This document shows positions 6,385 through 6,432 of a stretch of 6,432 nucleotides of DNA, one piece after another; the stretch's first letter is position 1, and the number at the start of each line of letters is the position of its first letter. The notes beneath the pieces are model-generated. The model ran no database searches, was not told the DNA's origin, and saw nothing but the letters and a program-made list of their open reading frames with translations. The stretch lies in the NCBI GenBank assembly GCA_900551655.1, contig URWM01000091.1, positions 1 through 6,432 of the forward strand, written 5' to 3'. This stretch comes from an uncultured Collinsella sp. (GTDB taxonomy: Bacteria; Actinomycetota; Coriobacteriia; Coriobacteriales; Coriobacteriaceae). The position numbers and the translations under genes are program-made.

Positions 6385-6432
6385 CTGTCTCTTATACACA
6401 TCTCCGAGCCCACGAGACGTAGAGGAATCTCG
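6385..6432 (+). other. Nextera i7-side adapter (synthetic, not genomic)
   Basis: Bases 6385-6403 (CTGTCTCTTATACACATCT) are the Tn5 mosaic end, 6404-6418 (CCGAGCCCACGAGAC) the read-2 tail, 6419-6426 (GTAGAGGA) an i7 index that matches the one usually called N712, and 6427-6432 (ATCTCG) the beginning of the P7 segment. Genomic sequence ends at 6384. The adapter should be trimmed, since it truncates coaD artificially. Confidence 0.98.

Overview
The window is one assembled contig of a GC-rich bacterial genome, bounded at both ends by Illumina Nextera (Tn5) library adapter (1-49 and 6385-6432). Only 50-6384 is genomic. All genes lie on the minus strand and form one housekeeping cluster. In transcription order it runs: coaD (3' part), a SepIVA/DivIVA-like coiled-coil gene broken by a frameshift, a DUF177 (YceD-type) zinc-cysteine protein gene, rpmF, plsX, acpP, rnc, and smc (5' two thirds).

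The order coaD - SepIVA-like - DUF177 - rpmF - rnc - smc is typical of Actinobacteria. The presence of plsX and acpP directly before rnc-smc recalls the Firmicutes plsX-fab-acpP-rnc-smc cluster. High GC, use of GTG and TTG starts, and this blended order suggest a Coriobacteriia member (Collinsella/Olsenella type). That assignment is inference from gene order and protein style, not from a database comparison.

The genes fall into linked growth functions. CoaD makes dephospho-CoA, the precursor of the CoA that supplies the phosphopantetheine arm of AcpP. PlsX converts acyl-ACP to acyl-phosphate for phospholipid synthesis. L32 and the DUF177 protein belong to the large ribosomal subunit and its rRNA. 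RNase III processes rRNA, Smc compacts and segregates the chromosome, and the SepIVA-like protein is probably tied to septation. Spacing is tight (10 bp rnc-smc, 3 bp acpP-rnc, one-base TAATG overlap before DUF177). The larger gaps are 124 bp plsX-acpP, 87 bp rpmF-plsX (with a terminator-like hairpin), 64 bp DUF177-rpmF and 68 bp coaD-SepIVA.

I see no undescribed system, mobile element, CRISPR array, tRNA or rRNA. The points worth checking are the adapter-bounded ends and the false peptides they create, the frameshift in the SepIVA-like gene, a hairpin with a U-tract abutting the plsX ribosome binding site, an asparagine at a catalytic aspartate position of RNase III, and several start-codon decisions. 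No gene-free stretch exceeds 300 bases.
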